Shown: positions 43,430-54,961 of the stretch, one piece after another
Numbering within the stretch: position 1 is the stretch's first letter
Layout of the letters: the number at the start of each line of letters is the position of its first letter
Origin: Cunninghamia lanceolata
Lineage: Eukaryota; Streptophyta; Pinopsida; Cupressales; Cupressaceae
Reading direction: 5' to 3'
NCBI GenBank assembly: GCA_027924645.1
Contig: BSBN01000888.1
Coordinates: 16,871,001-16,935,000 of the forward strand
Length of the DNA: 64,000 nt
The notes under the pieces: model-generated
Told to the model about the DNA's origin: nothing
The model's input: the letters and a program-made list of their open reading frames with translations, nothing else
Databases searched by the model: none
Program-made: the position numbers and the translations under genes

Positions 43430-44240
43430 GGGATTTACAAAGAGATATTTAAGAATGGAAAATACCTTTTACGCTTTTAGGGTTCACGAAGTAAGCCAGA
43501 TCGAATTGCTAGATGAATCGACTTTAGCAATTGATCTTTGAGAAGTATGAGACAATTTGTTGTAGAGCTTCTTTTCTCTTCTTTTTGAATGCAAATGTTC
43601 AAATGATGAACAAAAAGAACCCTTTTATTTTTGTGCAAACCCTAATTCCTTGTTGCAATAAATGCACAGCTTAAGTCATTTCGGTTGCTTTGTTTTTCCT
43701 TGTTCTGAGAGAGAACTTTTTGGATCACTGGGATGTATTTAGAGTGGTTTTTGGTGGTACATGACAATCTATCTTCATTTCTCTAGCCGAAAATCCATAT
43801 ATTTCAACCTTGAATTACACCAGATCTAACTGTGAAAGTCCTACTTTTGCCAGATGACTGTCAAACCGGATTAACCTTGGATGCTTAACCTTTTCAAAAC
43901 TCCTTGCAGATCTTTCATATCTTTACCTAGAGTTATTTAGATGTTTCTCTGAGAGTCCTTTCAATCCGCAACTTTTCATTTGCCAATTTCAGGCACTAAT
44001 TGACTGGCTGGGGGAAATTGTTTTCTTTTGTGACTCCCCTTGAGCTAGATCTCATCTATTCAATTTTTAGAAGGAATATCAGCACCAGATTCTGGTGTGG
44101 ATCCATCCCCAACATTTTTTGTACTTCTCTTTACCCAAATCTTGTTCATCTCCCTTTGAATTTCATCCACACTCACTTTTCTTTTTCCTTTGTCTTGGTT
44201 TTGATTGTGATGCACTGGACCTTTTTTGTTCTAATTCTTA
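43430..44240 (-). other. Inter-ORF region of the non-autonomous element
   Basis: The region between the zinc-knuckle protein and the second ORF is broken by many stops. It may hold a degraded end of the Gag-like protein and a leader for the second ORF. No motif is seen. Confidence 0.4.
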
Positions 44241-45241
44241 CTTCTGTAAAATTTGGTAGTATGTCTGGATCTATTGCAATTGTAGCAAACAACATTTCTT
44301 TGCATATTTGACTGATATCCTCTTGATCTACATTGATTAGCCATATGTCCCATTCTATTGCATGCAAAGCATCTATTATTGAATGAATTATTTGTTTGCA
44401 AATTTCTACATTCATGAGATTTGTGACCATACCTTTTGCAGTTGAAGCATTGTCGGGAGAAGGATGAATTAGTCTAATTCATTCTTCTTCTGCACTGATT
44501 TTCTTTATGACCAAAGTTATTGCAATTGAAGCAGTATCCATTGAAGGATGGATATCTTTGAGCATTTGGTTGCCTTACCGGAGGTCTTCTAGGCCTGTTC
44601 CTATGATTTCCTAATCCAGAGTTCTTCTGACTGGATCCGGAGCTTTCACCTTTCTCATACCCTAAGCCTTGCTTGTCATCTACTCTCTTTTGGCTTTCAA
44701 GAAGAACTTCAAGTTGAGCAGAGTTTATCTTGAATTTCTATTTGTATTCATTTGCTATTTGAAGATCCCTTTTAAGAGTGTCAATCTGATTCTCATGTTG
44801 TTCTTCATTATCTCTAGCTTCTTCAAGATCAGATTCTAGATGCCTAATTATTCTATCCATATTGTGGTAGTCTTATGACTTCTCCTTGAGAGATTGTCTT
44901 AGATTATCTTCAATTTTCCTTTTCTCTTCAATTTTTTGGGTGAATTTCATAACCCCTGATTCCATTTCATGTATTACCATGATGACCTCTTTTGATAGCT
45001 TCTCGCATAACTTGTTCTTCTCATTCAGATCTTCATCAGTATTATTGGCTTCACTTTGACTTGCTAATTGTTGAAGTAGTTCCTTTCTCCTTTTCATAGA
45101 GATACTTAGTTTCTCTTTTAGCTCATTTATGAAATCATCAGCTTGTTTGAGTCTTTCTTTTAGGTCATGGACTTCAAACTGAGACTGCTCAAGATTATCT
45201 AAGGCAGACTGAAGTTGTTCCCTCATACCATACATATCCAT
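44241..45241 (-). pseudogene. Gag-like protein: coiled coil plus four CCHC zinc knuckles
   Basis: From the ATG at 45241 (MDMYGMREQLQSALDNLEQS) a heptad-rich coiled coil runs to about 44750, then a polar linker. Three good zinc knuckles follow: CFNCNNFGHKENQC (about 44497-44540), CFNCKRYGHKSHEC (about 44415-44456) and CFACNRMGHMANQC (about 44330-44371). A fourth reads CYNCNRSRHTTKFY, with the last Cys changed to Tyr. CCHC knuckles bind RNA, so this could package the element's own transcript. Stops occur at 44873 and after the first knuckle. No classical capsid domain is visible. Confidence 0.75.
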
Positions 45242-45290
45242 TGAGATTCCTAGATCTTCCTCAAGCTATTAGGCTCTCTTTGGAGGAACT

Positions 45291-45304
45291 TGGCTCTAAT
45301 ACCA
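45291..45304 (-). other. Primer binding site of the non-autonomous element
   Basis: The minus strand reads TGGTATTAGAGCCA, one transition from the copia site at 18131-18144, two bases inside the LTR end at 45307. Confidence 0.88.
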
Positions 45305-45306
45305 AT

Positions 45307-46416
45307 TGTTGATAACTAAGAGGGGGGGGGGTGAATCAGTGATCTTAATTACTTCAACTTTCTATCCTTCTTTAACAATTATTGCAGCATTAAATCATCT
45401 AAGCAAACATAACCATGAAAGAAGAAATAACATCAATACACATAACACAATGATTTTAACGTGGAAAACCCTGTTAAGGGAAAAACAACGGGGTGACTAA
45501 CCCAAGATTGTAGTCTCTGTTAAAAGAATAAGATAGTACAAAATGGCACTTGCCAATTAGGGCTCACTGCTTGAGCACACTACTCACAAGAGGCTCATTG
45601 CCTACAAGAGACTCACTGTCTACAAAGTATAAGGAAAGTAATTAGGTGATTGAACTGATGAGAAGCATCCACATATGCTGAGGTTTAGTTCTGGTTAGGC
45701 TCAATACACTGATCTGCTACACTTCATTCTTCCTCTTCTTTGATACTACTGTCTTGTCACATTCTGGACCTGTAAAGCTACTTCCACACTACTCTCTGCT
45801 TTTCTTCACACCACACAACACACTCTACTCTACTTTACATTGAAATCCATTTGGTATGTATATCCGCACCAAGGATTTCATCATCTTTCTAGTCGGCATC
45901 CAGAAAACTCAATATTTTCCCTAACTCTGATATGTCGGCTGAATCCTTGTATATTAAGTGATGCGGATCAAAGAGATACTTATAGAAGTCATCAATCATG
46001 TCGGCTAATCATGAATGATCTCTCAAGAAACTTGATCACCAACAATTTCTTATCCGGATTAAGATCTGATGCTCTGCCGGTCAATTCTTCCTCAGTCTAC
46101 TTTGTCAAATAGGAACCCGACACTTAGGTGCTCATGCCTCTTCACTCTTTCATCAGTGGAGGCTCAATCTCTAGAATATAATAGTCATGGTACTCCTCTT
46201 GACTTCCCCAAGTCTACTCTTTGCTGAGATACTTCCTCTAAGAGATCCGGACCTGATTGTCAGACCTTGTTGCATGCTCTGTTATTGCTCACCGAACCAA
46301 AGTGTTCTTCAATCTGACTTTCAGTATAAACATACCATATCCTGTGGATGTGTGGGATGGACTTTGTTGCCATCAATGACAACATTCATGAAGCCACACA
46401 GTGTCTCTTGCCAACA
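45307..46416 (-). repeat. 5' LTR of the non-autonomous element
   Basis: This 1110-bp direct repeat of 38857-39974 shares GTGGAAAACCC, GGGAAAAACCACGGGGTGA-like and GCCAATTAGGGCTCACT blocks with the copia LTRs. Confidence 0.9.
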
Positions 46417-46421
46417 TTCGA

Positions 46422-47549
46422 GTCACACCATAAAATTTATGTGCCAAATATGTTGCCTTGTCAATTTTTATCACTTATGCATCACAAAGATCAGCTATGC
46501 ATGGGTGGTGTTTTCACTTCTTCATGTAGTTAAAAAATTCAATGCAACTTTGGCGATAACCTAGAGTTCTCATGTAGTTTAACAATTTGTAGTTTTAGAA
46601 TGAGATGTTTAATACAAATTTGGAAGTTTAGCAATTTGTAAATAACAGAGAAGCAATAAGAGAACATCCACAAATTTTTTTATAACTTACATTTACATCT
46701 AAAAGATTCAACAATGCTTATGATGGATTTTGAATTCTAAAGGTCTTCAACAAGTTACATGAAAAATACAAATATGTTTTCAAATTTTGATAGCTTAGCA
46801 CTTCCTAAGAATATGGGAGCTTTAGACTTTGAATACATGTTATACATGCAATGTGTGTATTCATCTAGACTTTAAAAACCTAAAAAATTCTAAAGGAATT
46901 GAAGTTTCAAGAGACTTTGATAGCTTAACACTTCCTAAGAATACGAGAGTTTTAGACTTTGAATACACATATACATGCAATGTGTAGTCATCTAGACATC
47001 AAAAGCGCAAAAAATTCCAAAGGAATTGAAGTTTCAAGAGTGGAAAGCACATTTTCATAAATCTTGTAAAAATGTTTTTAAATCTCAAAAACCTCGGAAA
47101 TCATTAAAGATGCAAGCTTTTGAAGGTAGAAAACACGTTTACATTAATTTTACAAATGTGTTCTTGAATTCTAAAAACCCATAAAAAATTAACGAGGTGT
47201 TTTAGGTATTTTTTACACTATTGCATAAAGATCACAAACCACTTCAAATTGCTGAAACCCCAAAATATATAAAGGTTGTTTTTAAAAGATTCCATGTGTG
47301 GGAGTGGGCATTTGAGGCATGATGAAATTTTGTTTGCAAAATTTTTGTGACCCATCTTGAACTCCCACACACATATAAAGTCAAGTCAAAATCTTAGACA
47401 TTTCTTTGTTACTCATGAGAATGCAAACTTTTCCTTCACCTTAAAATTTTTAAGTTTAAACTTCCTTCAAAAGCTGAAACTCCACATAATGAAAGTACAA
47501 AAGGTAAAACTCCACATAGTAAAAGTACAAAATAGATCTATTGAATAAG
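46422..47549. other. Non-coding stretch with tandem duplication
   Basis: No gene is recognised between the non-autonomous element and the PPR relic. A duplication at 46786-47040 is listed separately. Confidence 0.5.
46786..47040 (+). repeat. Tandem duplication, ~130-bp unit, two copies
   Basis: Copy one starts near TTTGATAGCTTAGCACTTCC and copy two near 46915 with CTTTGATAGCTTAACACTTC. Both end GGAATTGAAGTTTCAAGAG. Fragments of the same theme (AGAAAACACGTTTACAT) continue to about 47200. Confidence 0.75.
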
Positions 47550-48890
47550 CTTTAGAAGATTTCAAGCAAACATAAATGGTAACTACAAAACCAAACATAA
47601 AAACTTTTGCCAACATCATCACAACCTCTCCCCAATTGGGAGCCATAGACCCTAACATTAACTTCCATCACAGCATAATTTATAATGGATTTTTAGTAGA
47701 TGTGGTTACAAGTTCATGTTATCATGCAAATTTTTATGAAGAATGGCTATGCTTAAGACATGTATGTAGAATGTGTACCATACACAAGATAGTGAATGAC
47801 TTGATTCCATGCCTTAAAGAAAAATGGTCTCATGAAATATGTAAGTTGTAAGATTTAAACAAGATAGAGTTATTAAGAAAGTTGTTGAAGCTATTAAGTA
47901 AATACAATCAGTAGATGTGAAATCAAATTCCATAACATTTGCTAGCCATCTACATGACTAGTGACAAAATGAGAGCCATGAAATAAAATATTTTCAAAAT
48001 GGATATGTTGAGAATATCTTTTAACTTTAAACCTTTTGCTAAATGCAAACTATGGATATGGTGTATGATAACATAACTTTTCTGATTGTTCTTATGGTGT
48101 ACACTAACCTTGGAGCTCTGCAACAGGGTAAGGAGATCTATGATCAGATTGTAAGATTTGGCTTTTAAGTATAACGTTTGTGTAGGGACTAAATCATTGA
48201 TATGTGTGTTGAATATGGGAGTCTTTGAGGTTGGACATCAAGTCCCTCAAAGGAATGCCGAATGTATACACATGTTTATAAAACTTGAAACGTGAACTAT
48301 TTGATAAAATGCCTTCTTAAAGAAGGCACACAAATAGATTTGTGGACAAGTTTCAAGATCAAAATGCAATTGACATCGTGCACTTAGTTCTTGCCAAATA
48401 GCAACATTGAAACAGGGTACAAGCATCTACCAAAATGTAAAGGGATAAAATTTTTTTACTAAATGTTGTGGTTGCTGCTGTATTAGTTGACACATATCCA
48501 AAATATGAAAACATAAACAGGAGATGTTAAGTGTTTGACAAAATCGATTCACGCAGAGACATGTATAGGATGGACTCATTAAAAAAGATTTCAATAACTT
48601 TCAAGCAAATGTGAATAGCGGGAATAATGCCAAATTCCTTAACCTTTGTCAGCATCAAGTGCCTATGAAAAAAGAGATCCATAAAACAGAGTATTGACTT
48701 CCATTAATACATAGCTGAGATTGGATTTTTGTCAAATGTTGAAGTTGTGGCCACCCAGACTGACATATATGCAACATGTGAAGGCACAGACAAGGCATAT
48801 AAACAGTTTGACAAATTATCTTGAGGAAATTTAGTTCAGTGAAAGGCAATGATTACACGATTTGGGTAGAATGGACATCTTTAACAAGCC
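47550..48890 (+). pseudogene. Pentatricopeptide-repeat (PLS-type) pseudogene
   Basis: Successive decayed PPR blocks can be read on the plus strand in changing frames. Near 47590 is KPNIKTFANIITTSPQLGAI, then FHHSIIYNGFLVDVV. Near 48080 is VYTNLGALQQGKEIYDQIVR, then FGF. Near 48620 is IMPNSLTFV. Near 48705 is YIAEIGFLSNVEVVATQ, then DIYATCEGTDKAYKQFDKLS. These match the P, L and S motifs of plant organelle RNA-editing PPR proteins (consensus TFASxLxACAxLGALxxGxxIH and YAKCGSIxxAxxxFDKM). Many stops and shifts show a dead copy. No DYW tail is recognised. Confidence 0.78.
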
Positions 48891-49478
48891 GTGATGAAAA
48901 TAAATGCAGTCCTATCATGTGACAACAGAAGTAAAGGTAATTTCAAATAGCCATGCTTTTACATGGATTGGAAATGAAGAGCCATAATTTTGGAATTAAA
49001 GATTATAATGTAAGCCAACTAACATTGCAGCAAGTTTTCAATAGAATCATTCATGTAAGCAAAGGTACTAACCACTCTTAAAAAAGGATCATTTCTTTTG
49101 CATTTAAATCATGCTGATGTTTTTACCCAAAGTCCAATTATAAGCTTCATGTATGGTCCATGACTTTTGGGAATAAATAAATATCACTTCCTTCCTAATG
49201 AAGAAGACAGGCAGAATCAGGCACACATATCTCAACAAGATTGCTAGAAGACTCCAACCAGTTGTTGTTCACTCCTATAATACTGTAGGTGACCTGCTCA
49301 CTAGGTGTTGTCCTCTGGATCTCCAGTCAGATTTAGATCAGTAGTATTAGAGCAGCGTTAGATGTGAACATTATTTATCTTTCTAGTTTTATCTTCTAGG
49401 CCTTTTGGTCGCCTGGGATCATACACTAGAACTGAGAAGGGCTTACAGTGAAACCTGTCAGTTTTTGGCGGCCCATTG
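48891..49478. other. Non-coding stretch
   Basis: No gene is recognised between the PPR relic and the next LTR. The last five bases CATTG could be the target-site copy of that LTR, but the partner is not seen. Confidence 0.45.
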
Positions 49479-50929
49479 TGTCATGCCCCCGAAGAAGATT
49501 ATTATCAAACAAAGGTTAATTACGCTTTTGGCTGACTTCACCATCGGAACACAAAGGCACATATTATTTTATAAGTCTAAATGCCCAAGTCTATTCAAGT
49601 GAAGTTCAACGATCCTTTTATAAATTAATACAATAAGGGGATGTGTATAAGACTGTGAGTCCATTTAAATATAAATGGAACAAATTAATTATATGCAGCA
49701 ATTAATTATGTTAAGCAATCAATGTGTAATGAAGAGACGCGATCTATAGGAAGAGATACGTCCCCTGGAAAAAGACACGATGGTCTCATGAAGCTGCCAT
49801 CATCGAGGGATATAAAAGGAAATGGATGTGACATCAAGGGTCCTCTCTCACTCATTGATCATTTGAATCATTGAATATTATAGCAGACATTCGATCTGCA
49901 AAATTATATCTACTTATTCAGTCATAGAGACTATTAAGGACGACAAAGGGATACATTGCAAAGTCTAAACTGAACTAGAAGTTCAATAAGAATCATTATT
50001 AATATACATGCAGAAATAAAATAAGGAACATTAGGTCAGATCATTATTGACTGTCAATTATCTTACTTATTGCATATCACTATCATATATATGAAAATAC
50101 AAAAAAAATATTTGCAATAAGACTGTCAACATGGACAAGGAGGGAATAAGCATTGTGGGAGAGAATAGCTAAAGGCACATTTTACATTGACAAGTAGGGC
50201 ACCCTACTATCATGTGAAAGGGAGAGAACAGCTAAAGGCACCCAAGGGCAGAATTCTCCTCCTTGATCTCCATGTTTAGAGTTTATTGACAAATTAAGGT
50301 TCACTAGTCAAAGAAGAATGGTGAGGGGATTGTTTGCAGGGAGAACTATTGACTGAAAAAACCCTGTCATGCCTCCCTACACCATCCTCTTCGTCAAAGA
50401 AGAATGGTGAGGGGACTATTCGGAGGGAGAACTGACAACACCTTGCCATGCCTCCTTATACCATCCTCTACTATGACTGAATTTTGTAAACAAATTGAGT
50501 TAGCTGCATGGTAATGAATATATAACCCTCTATATTGATATTGTTTATGAATATGAATGCAATATAATCTTTACTAACCCTAATGTTTAAAGGTGTATAT
50601 TTGTATATCTATATTTTGTATATGTTTTCCTATATTATGACTATAGAACTCAAGTCTAAGAATTATGTAATCTTGAAGATATCCTAAGTAGTAAATCATA
50701 AACCTTAGACCTAACTTGTGGCATTTGAATTTCTAGGGCAATTTAGGTAAGAGACATTACAAACATCATTGGATTATATGTCTATTTATCTATTGATAAC
50801 TACCATGTTTACAAGACCTAAATAAGGCTTATCTTGCTGCAAACATTCAATTGGAAAGTTATATCCCTAACTATGTAAATTTGAATTTCTAGGGCAAGAT
50901 TTAGGGCAAACCTGAAAGGAGACACTACA
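49479..50929 (+). repeat. 5' LTR of a plus-strand retroelement (inferred ends)
   Basis: The right end GACACTACA at 50929 is set by an exact tRNA-iMet primer site two bases further on. The left end TGTCATGCCCCCG is inferred because it gives TGT...ACA ends and equals the start of the LTR at 36046. A TATA box (GATATAAAAGGA) lies near 49808. The second LTR is not in the window, and no gag follows, so the element is truncated. Confidence 0.6.
50310..50475 (+). repeat. Tandem duplication inside the LTR, ~80-bp unit
   Basis: Two copies of GTCAAAGAAGAATGGTGAGG ... CATGCCTCC(C/T)TA(C/T)ACCATCCTCT lie end to end. The second differs by substitutions and short indels. Confidence 0.8.
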
Positions 50930-50931
50930 AT

Positions 50932-50943
50932 TGGTATCAGAGC
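50932..50943 (+). other. Primer binding site, initiator tRNA-Met
   Basis: The plus strand reads TGGTATCAGAGC. It marks the start of the internal region of a plus-strand LTR element. Confidence 0.85.
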
Positions 50944-51650
50944 ATGATCCTGCTAGCATGGGGATCAAAGGTTTGTTCTTCTAGTCAATTATTAACCTTG
51001 ATACCTTAGTTTAATGTCAAGGATCCCTCTTTTATTTAAATTTCCCTTGGCATTACATGGAGGAAAGAATTTAGATAGAGAAAATACTATATTTGAAATA
51101 AAGTTTTATTAATCTATGCCTTCTGTACATGGCATTCTCTTGAGCGAGATGTATGGTTGTGTATCCTCTTGATGCTTTAAATATATATTTATAGGTTACA
51201 TGATCAAAAAGGCAAAAATGTTTGTTATGAAGTTGAGTATCGAGACAATGGAACTCCCATGTGTGAGTCCTCAGCTTTTGATAGTTTTGCTTTTGGTTGT
51301 GCATTGTGCTAATACCTATGTCTTGTCACGAAACAACTCTAGAAGATGTGCTATATGGTTGCTTGTACAAATTGAAACATCATATGGTGTTTTAAAGTGT
51401 TGTGTAGGGTTTGCATTGAGTTTTTGGACTGTGTGCTTTGTGTGTGATAGCATGTGGATCACATTCTATCTAGATAAAACATGATGATCTAGTGGAACTT
51501 TTAATTGAGATCTAAAAGTGACTTGCCACGAGCTAATGATTAAGCAAAGTGAAGTGGAATTCGATAGTCTAACAATTGAGTAGAGTTAAGGAATCTTATT
51601 TAGAGCTAAGGTTAAGTTGGGTAAATACTATCCATAAAACTATATCCTTA
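50944..51650 (+). other. Internal remnant without recognised coding
   Basis: The sequence after the primer site has no gag-like frame. The 94-codon frame at 51200-51484 is hydrophobic and shows no known domain. Confidence 0.4.
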
Positions 51651-51654
51651 GTAA

Positions 51655-52250
51655 TGTATTTACGTGTATTCAAGTGTATACTTCATGACATATGTGTATT
51701 CAAGTGTATACTTCATGACTTGTGTGTATACAAGTGTATACTTCATGACTTATGTGTATTCAAGTGTATACATCATGACTTGTCTATATTCAAGTGTATA
51801 CTTCATGACTTACATGTATTCAACTTCATGACGTATATGTATTCAACTGTATACTTAATGACTTACGTATATTCATGTGTATACTTCATGACTTACGTGT
51901 ATTTATGTGCATACTTCATGTATTATGTGTATGCTTCATGCTTCGTGTATTATGTGAGTTTATGTGTATACTTTCTATATTATATGTATGCTTCATGCTT
52001 CTTGTATCACATGTACTTATGCATATACTTTGTGTATTACATGTATTTAGGTAGTGTGTATGTGCTTCATGCTCTATGTATTACATGTATTTATGTGTAT
52101 ACTTTGTGTCTTATGTATACTTTGTATATCATGTGTATAATTCATACTTCACATGTATTTATTACATATGCTTCATGCTTTGTGTCCTACATATATGCTT
52201 CGTGTATCACATACACTTCATGTATTACATATATCTATGTGTTTGCTTCA
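51655..52250 (+). repeat. Minisatellite, 33-bp unit
   Basis: The unit is close to GTGTATTCAAGTGTATACTT followed by CATGACTTATGTG. About six clean copies come first (to about 51850), then more divergent and shorter copies based on GTGTATACTTCATG. Because 33 is a multiple of three, one frame stays open for 233 codons with an 11-residue repeat (KCILHDLCVF). I treat it as repeat, not gene. Confidence 0.85.
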
Positions 52251-52259
52251 TATCTAATG

Positions 52260-54100
52260 TTTTTTTCAAAAAGTTGACTCTATGTGTGTTTAAGATTACT
52301 TCATGCAAAAACATTATGAAAATGTCAAAACTATTAAAGCTTTATTTTACAAACACTTCTTAGGTTGAAAAGCACTAACAAATTAACTTATGTAATAAGA
52401 AGAGTTGTAACTAGTGAAGTGAAAAAGTATGACTCCCCCAAACTTGAGATATAAAAATAGAACCCTAAGAGATTTTACAAATAAATTAAATTAGGTTCTC
52501 AAGAATAATGATAATGCAAGAAAGGATGGAACCCCAAATACAAAAAGTGTGACCCTTTGAATAAAATATAAAAGGGGAATCATTTCCTTGTGAAGAAACC
52601 ATCAATAGAAATAAATCTAACCATCAACTCAAAGGTAAAATATTATTCCCAAAAAAGGCAGCGAAGAAGAGTAGTGACTCTTTAAAAAAAAAGAGATATT
52701 AAGGTTAGATCAATTTATTGGCATAAGCAATCGTCACTCATCTAGTCATTAGGAAATCAAGCAATCAAAATATCAAAAGTTCCCAAGGAAGGAACAATCA
52801 ACCATAACCACTCAACATAGTGAATCTAACAATATAATTTGACTTACAATTCTCAAATGAAAATCCACGCATTGCGACCACTAGTTATCACAAAAACTTA
52901 GGCATAACTAAAGATACGAAGATGGATTAAGATTATCATTTAGGTGCACTGAAGTATCATCTTGACCTAGGATGCTCAAACTCTTAAAATCCAAAACAAC
53001 ATTTTGAGAGAATGTAATAAAGACAACTCAATTCTTCACGAACCTACAAATTTAGACTCTTGGAATATCTTACAAGAAATGTTGGAAATCTATCATAAAG
53101 CTTCATGGAGGAGGAACATCATTAAAAACAAATTGTTCTATTCCTTTGAACAAGATCAAATATACAATTATATGATCTACCCCACACTCATAGAAACAAT
53201 GGCAATGCATGGATAAAACTTGTAACCTACAAGATTGATCTAGTAAACTTATCTTATGAACCAAATTCACTTCTATATTAGCTCATTTCTTTCAGGAGTC
53301 TCCTCACAAGTTATTTTCTTGATCAAAGTAACTCCACATTCAAAAAGATCAAGGACATCAGTATTAGGCATGTAGGTACCTTAGATAAATTTGATACAAA
53401 TCAAGTTACAACAAAATTGTCACATAAGCCTATGCTAAGTTATATTACGGGCCTATAAGCCACAAATCCTAGGATAATTTTTACCTCTTGAACTTTGGGG
53501 AAATTAAGATTATTGAACTAAATGGAATAAAAAAATACTTTTTTGAGGTATGAAAATCATCCTAGTATTAACATGAGGAATATATACTTAGAAGGTTATA
53601 ACATATTATTAATGAGTATATGACAAGATGATATATGTTGAAAAAATGTTTTGACTAAGAATTTTACAAACACCTATAAGATATTTTCAATTATTTTTGA
53701 ATGATTAGGTGAAATAAATATACTTACTCCCAGTTGATAGGGAAAGGGGTACAAACCATAGTTAAGCGGCTTGTTATTCACAGCACTTCCAATGGAAGAT
53801 ACAACATTTTTCTATCATTATAGATTTCAACAATTTGTATCATGGCCTAGGATCCTTATGGTGATAAAATGAGAGAAAACTTGTCTTAAGTAACAAAGTC
53901 TTACCAGTTTCCAACTCTTGGCTTTATTGTTTAGAGTTACTGAAGTACACGAGCCAGAAGAATTGTCCTCATACTTTAGAACTTAAGCCAAGTATATTAA
54001 CAGCTACTCTCCAAAGACATAGAGTCAAACATAACCAAAATAATCACCACTTGGCTTAAAATTTCCAATTCCCATCAAAGTAGCACAATAAAAGTTAATG
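52260..54100. other. AT-rich stretch without recognised genes
   Basis: The 70-codon frame at 53004-53216 has no motif. I see no RNA gene. Confidence 0.5.
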
Positions 54101-54961
54101 ACCACACAAAAAAACAAATCTACAAGGTGTTGCCTCCTTTTTTAAAGGCATCCTAACCTAATTCTTTGCTTTTCCCTTCCGTTCATTGTCATCCTTTTCA
54201 CTTAGTTCCTTCTTTCGGGCCAAATTCACTTAGTCACTTTAGTGAGTCGGCAATCCTTTGCATTTTTGAAGTCAAGTCAGTGGGTTCGCAAGTTCATGAA
54301 CCGCCTGACTTGCCGACTTAGTGTTTTTTTGTGTCTCTGTATGAAGCCTTTCCTTTGTAGTCAGAGGTCGGGGATTCTTTGAAGTTTTGAATCTCTGACT
54401 CCTAGTTCAAGAGTTTGTCTTTTTCCTGACTTACCAACTCCATGTAGCACACTTTCCCCAAGTAGTGTTAGCTGTACTGGCATACTGTATGAAAGAATGA
54501 CACTTGTCACTTTGCATTCAATTCAAGGTATGTGTGGACACAGTGGAAGCACTCTTAGAGGGAAAGTCAAGGCATGCATTTATGAGTTATAATGACAAAT
54601 TCGTTGCCAATATTTAATATCTTTCTTGGGCGAATTTATGAGAAGTGACTCAGATTAATTCTTAAGCCGCCTAAGGTGATATTATGTGTAAGGGAATGCG
54701 TTGCAGCATAACAAATGGCTAGTCTGCTACGTGCGAAATTTCAGCACAGTTCCATCTTCATTGTTGGTAACTCTTTCCTCTCTCTATAAAGGTTTCATAT
54801 CTTCTTTGAGGAGTTAGAGATTTTTATTTCCCATGTATTTGCATAAAGAATTCTCTGTTGGTGTTTTACCTTATCCTCTTCTCTTTGCGTGTTTTTCTGA
54901 GTCTCTTGTTTTCTAGTTTCTGGAACACATAAAAATAAAGTTTAAATTCCAAGGGACCCCT
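54101..54961 (+). promoter_or_regulatory. Upstream region of the long ORF, with TATA box
   Basis: A TATA-like CTCTATAAAGG at about 54781-54791 precedes the proposed ATG by about 175 bases. Further up lie short inverted and repeated phrases around GTGAGTCGGCAA and TTGCCGACTTAG (about 54240-54325). It may be part of an LTR or a gene promoter. No primer site for tRNA-iMet is seen. Confidence 0.35.

Larger units (their letters stand above)
38857..46416 (-). mobile_element. Large non-autonomous LTR element (LARD-like)
   Basis: The LTRs are at 45307-46416 (5') and 38857-39974 (3'). Flanking target copies are TTCAA (38852-38856) and TTCGA (46417-46421), one transition apart. The primer site is iMet type, and the polypurine tract matches that of the copia element. 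The 5.3-kb interior has a coiled-coil and zinc-knuckle protein and a second long protein, but no protease, RT, RNase H or integrase. LTR blocks shared with the copia element at 12409-19380 suggest it was copied by that family's enzymes. Confidence 0.9.

Noticed and set aside
51576..52277. 233-codon open frame on the plus strand
   Set aside because: It is produced by a 33-bp minisatellite without stops. It has no domain and is low in complexity.
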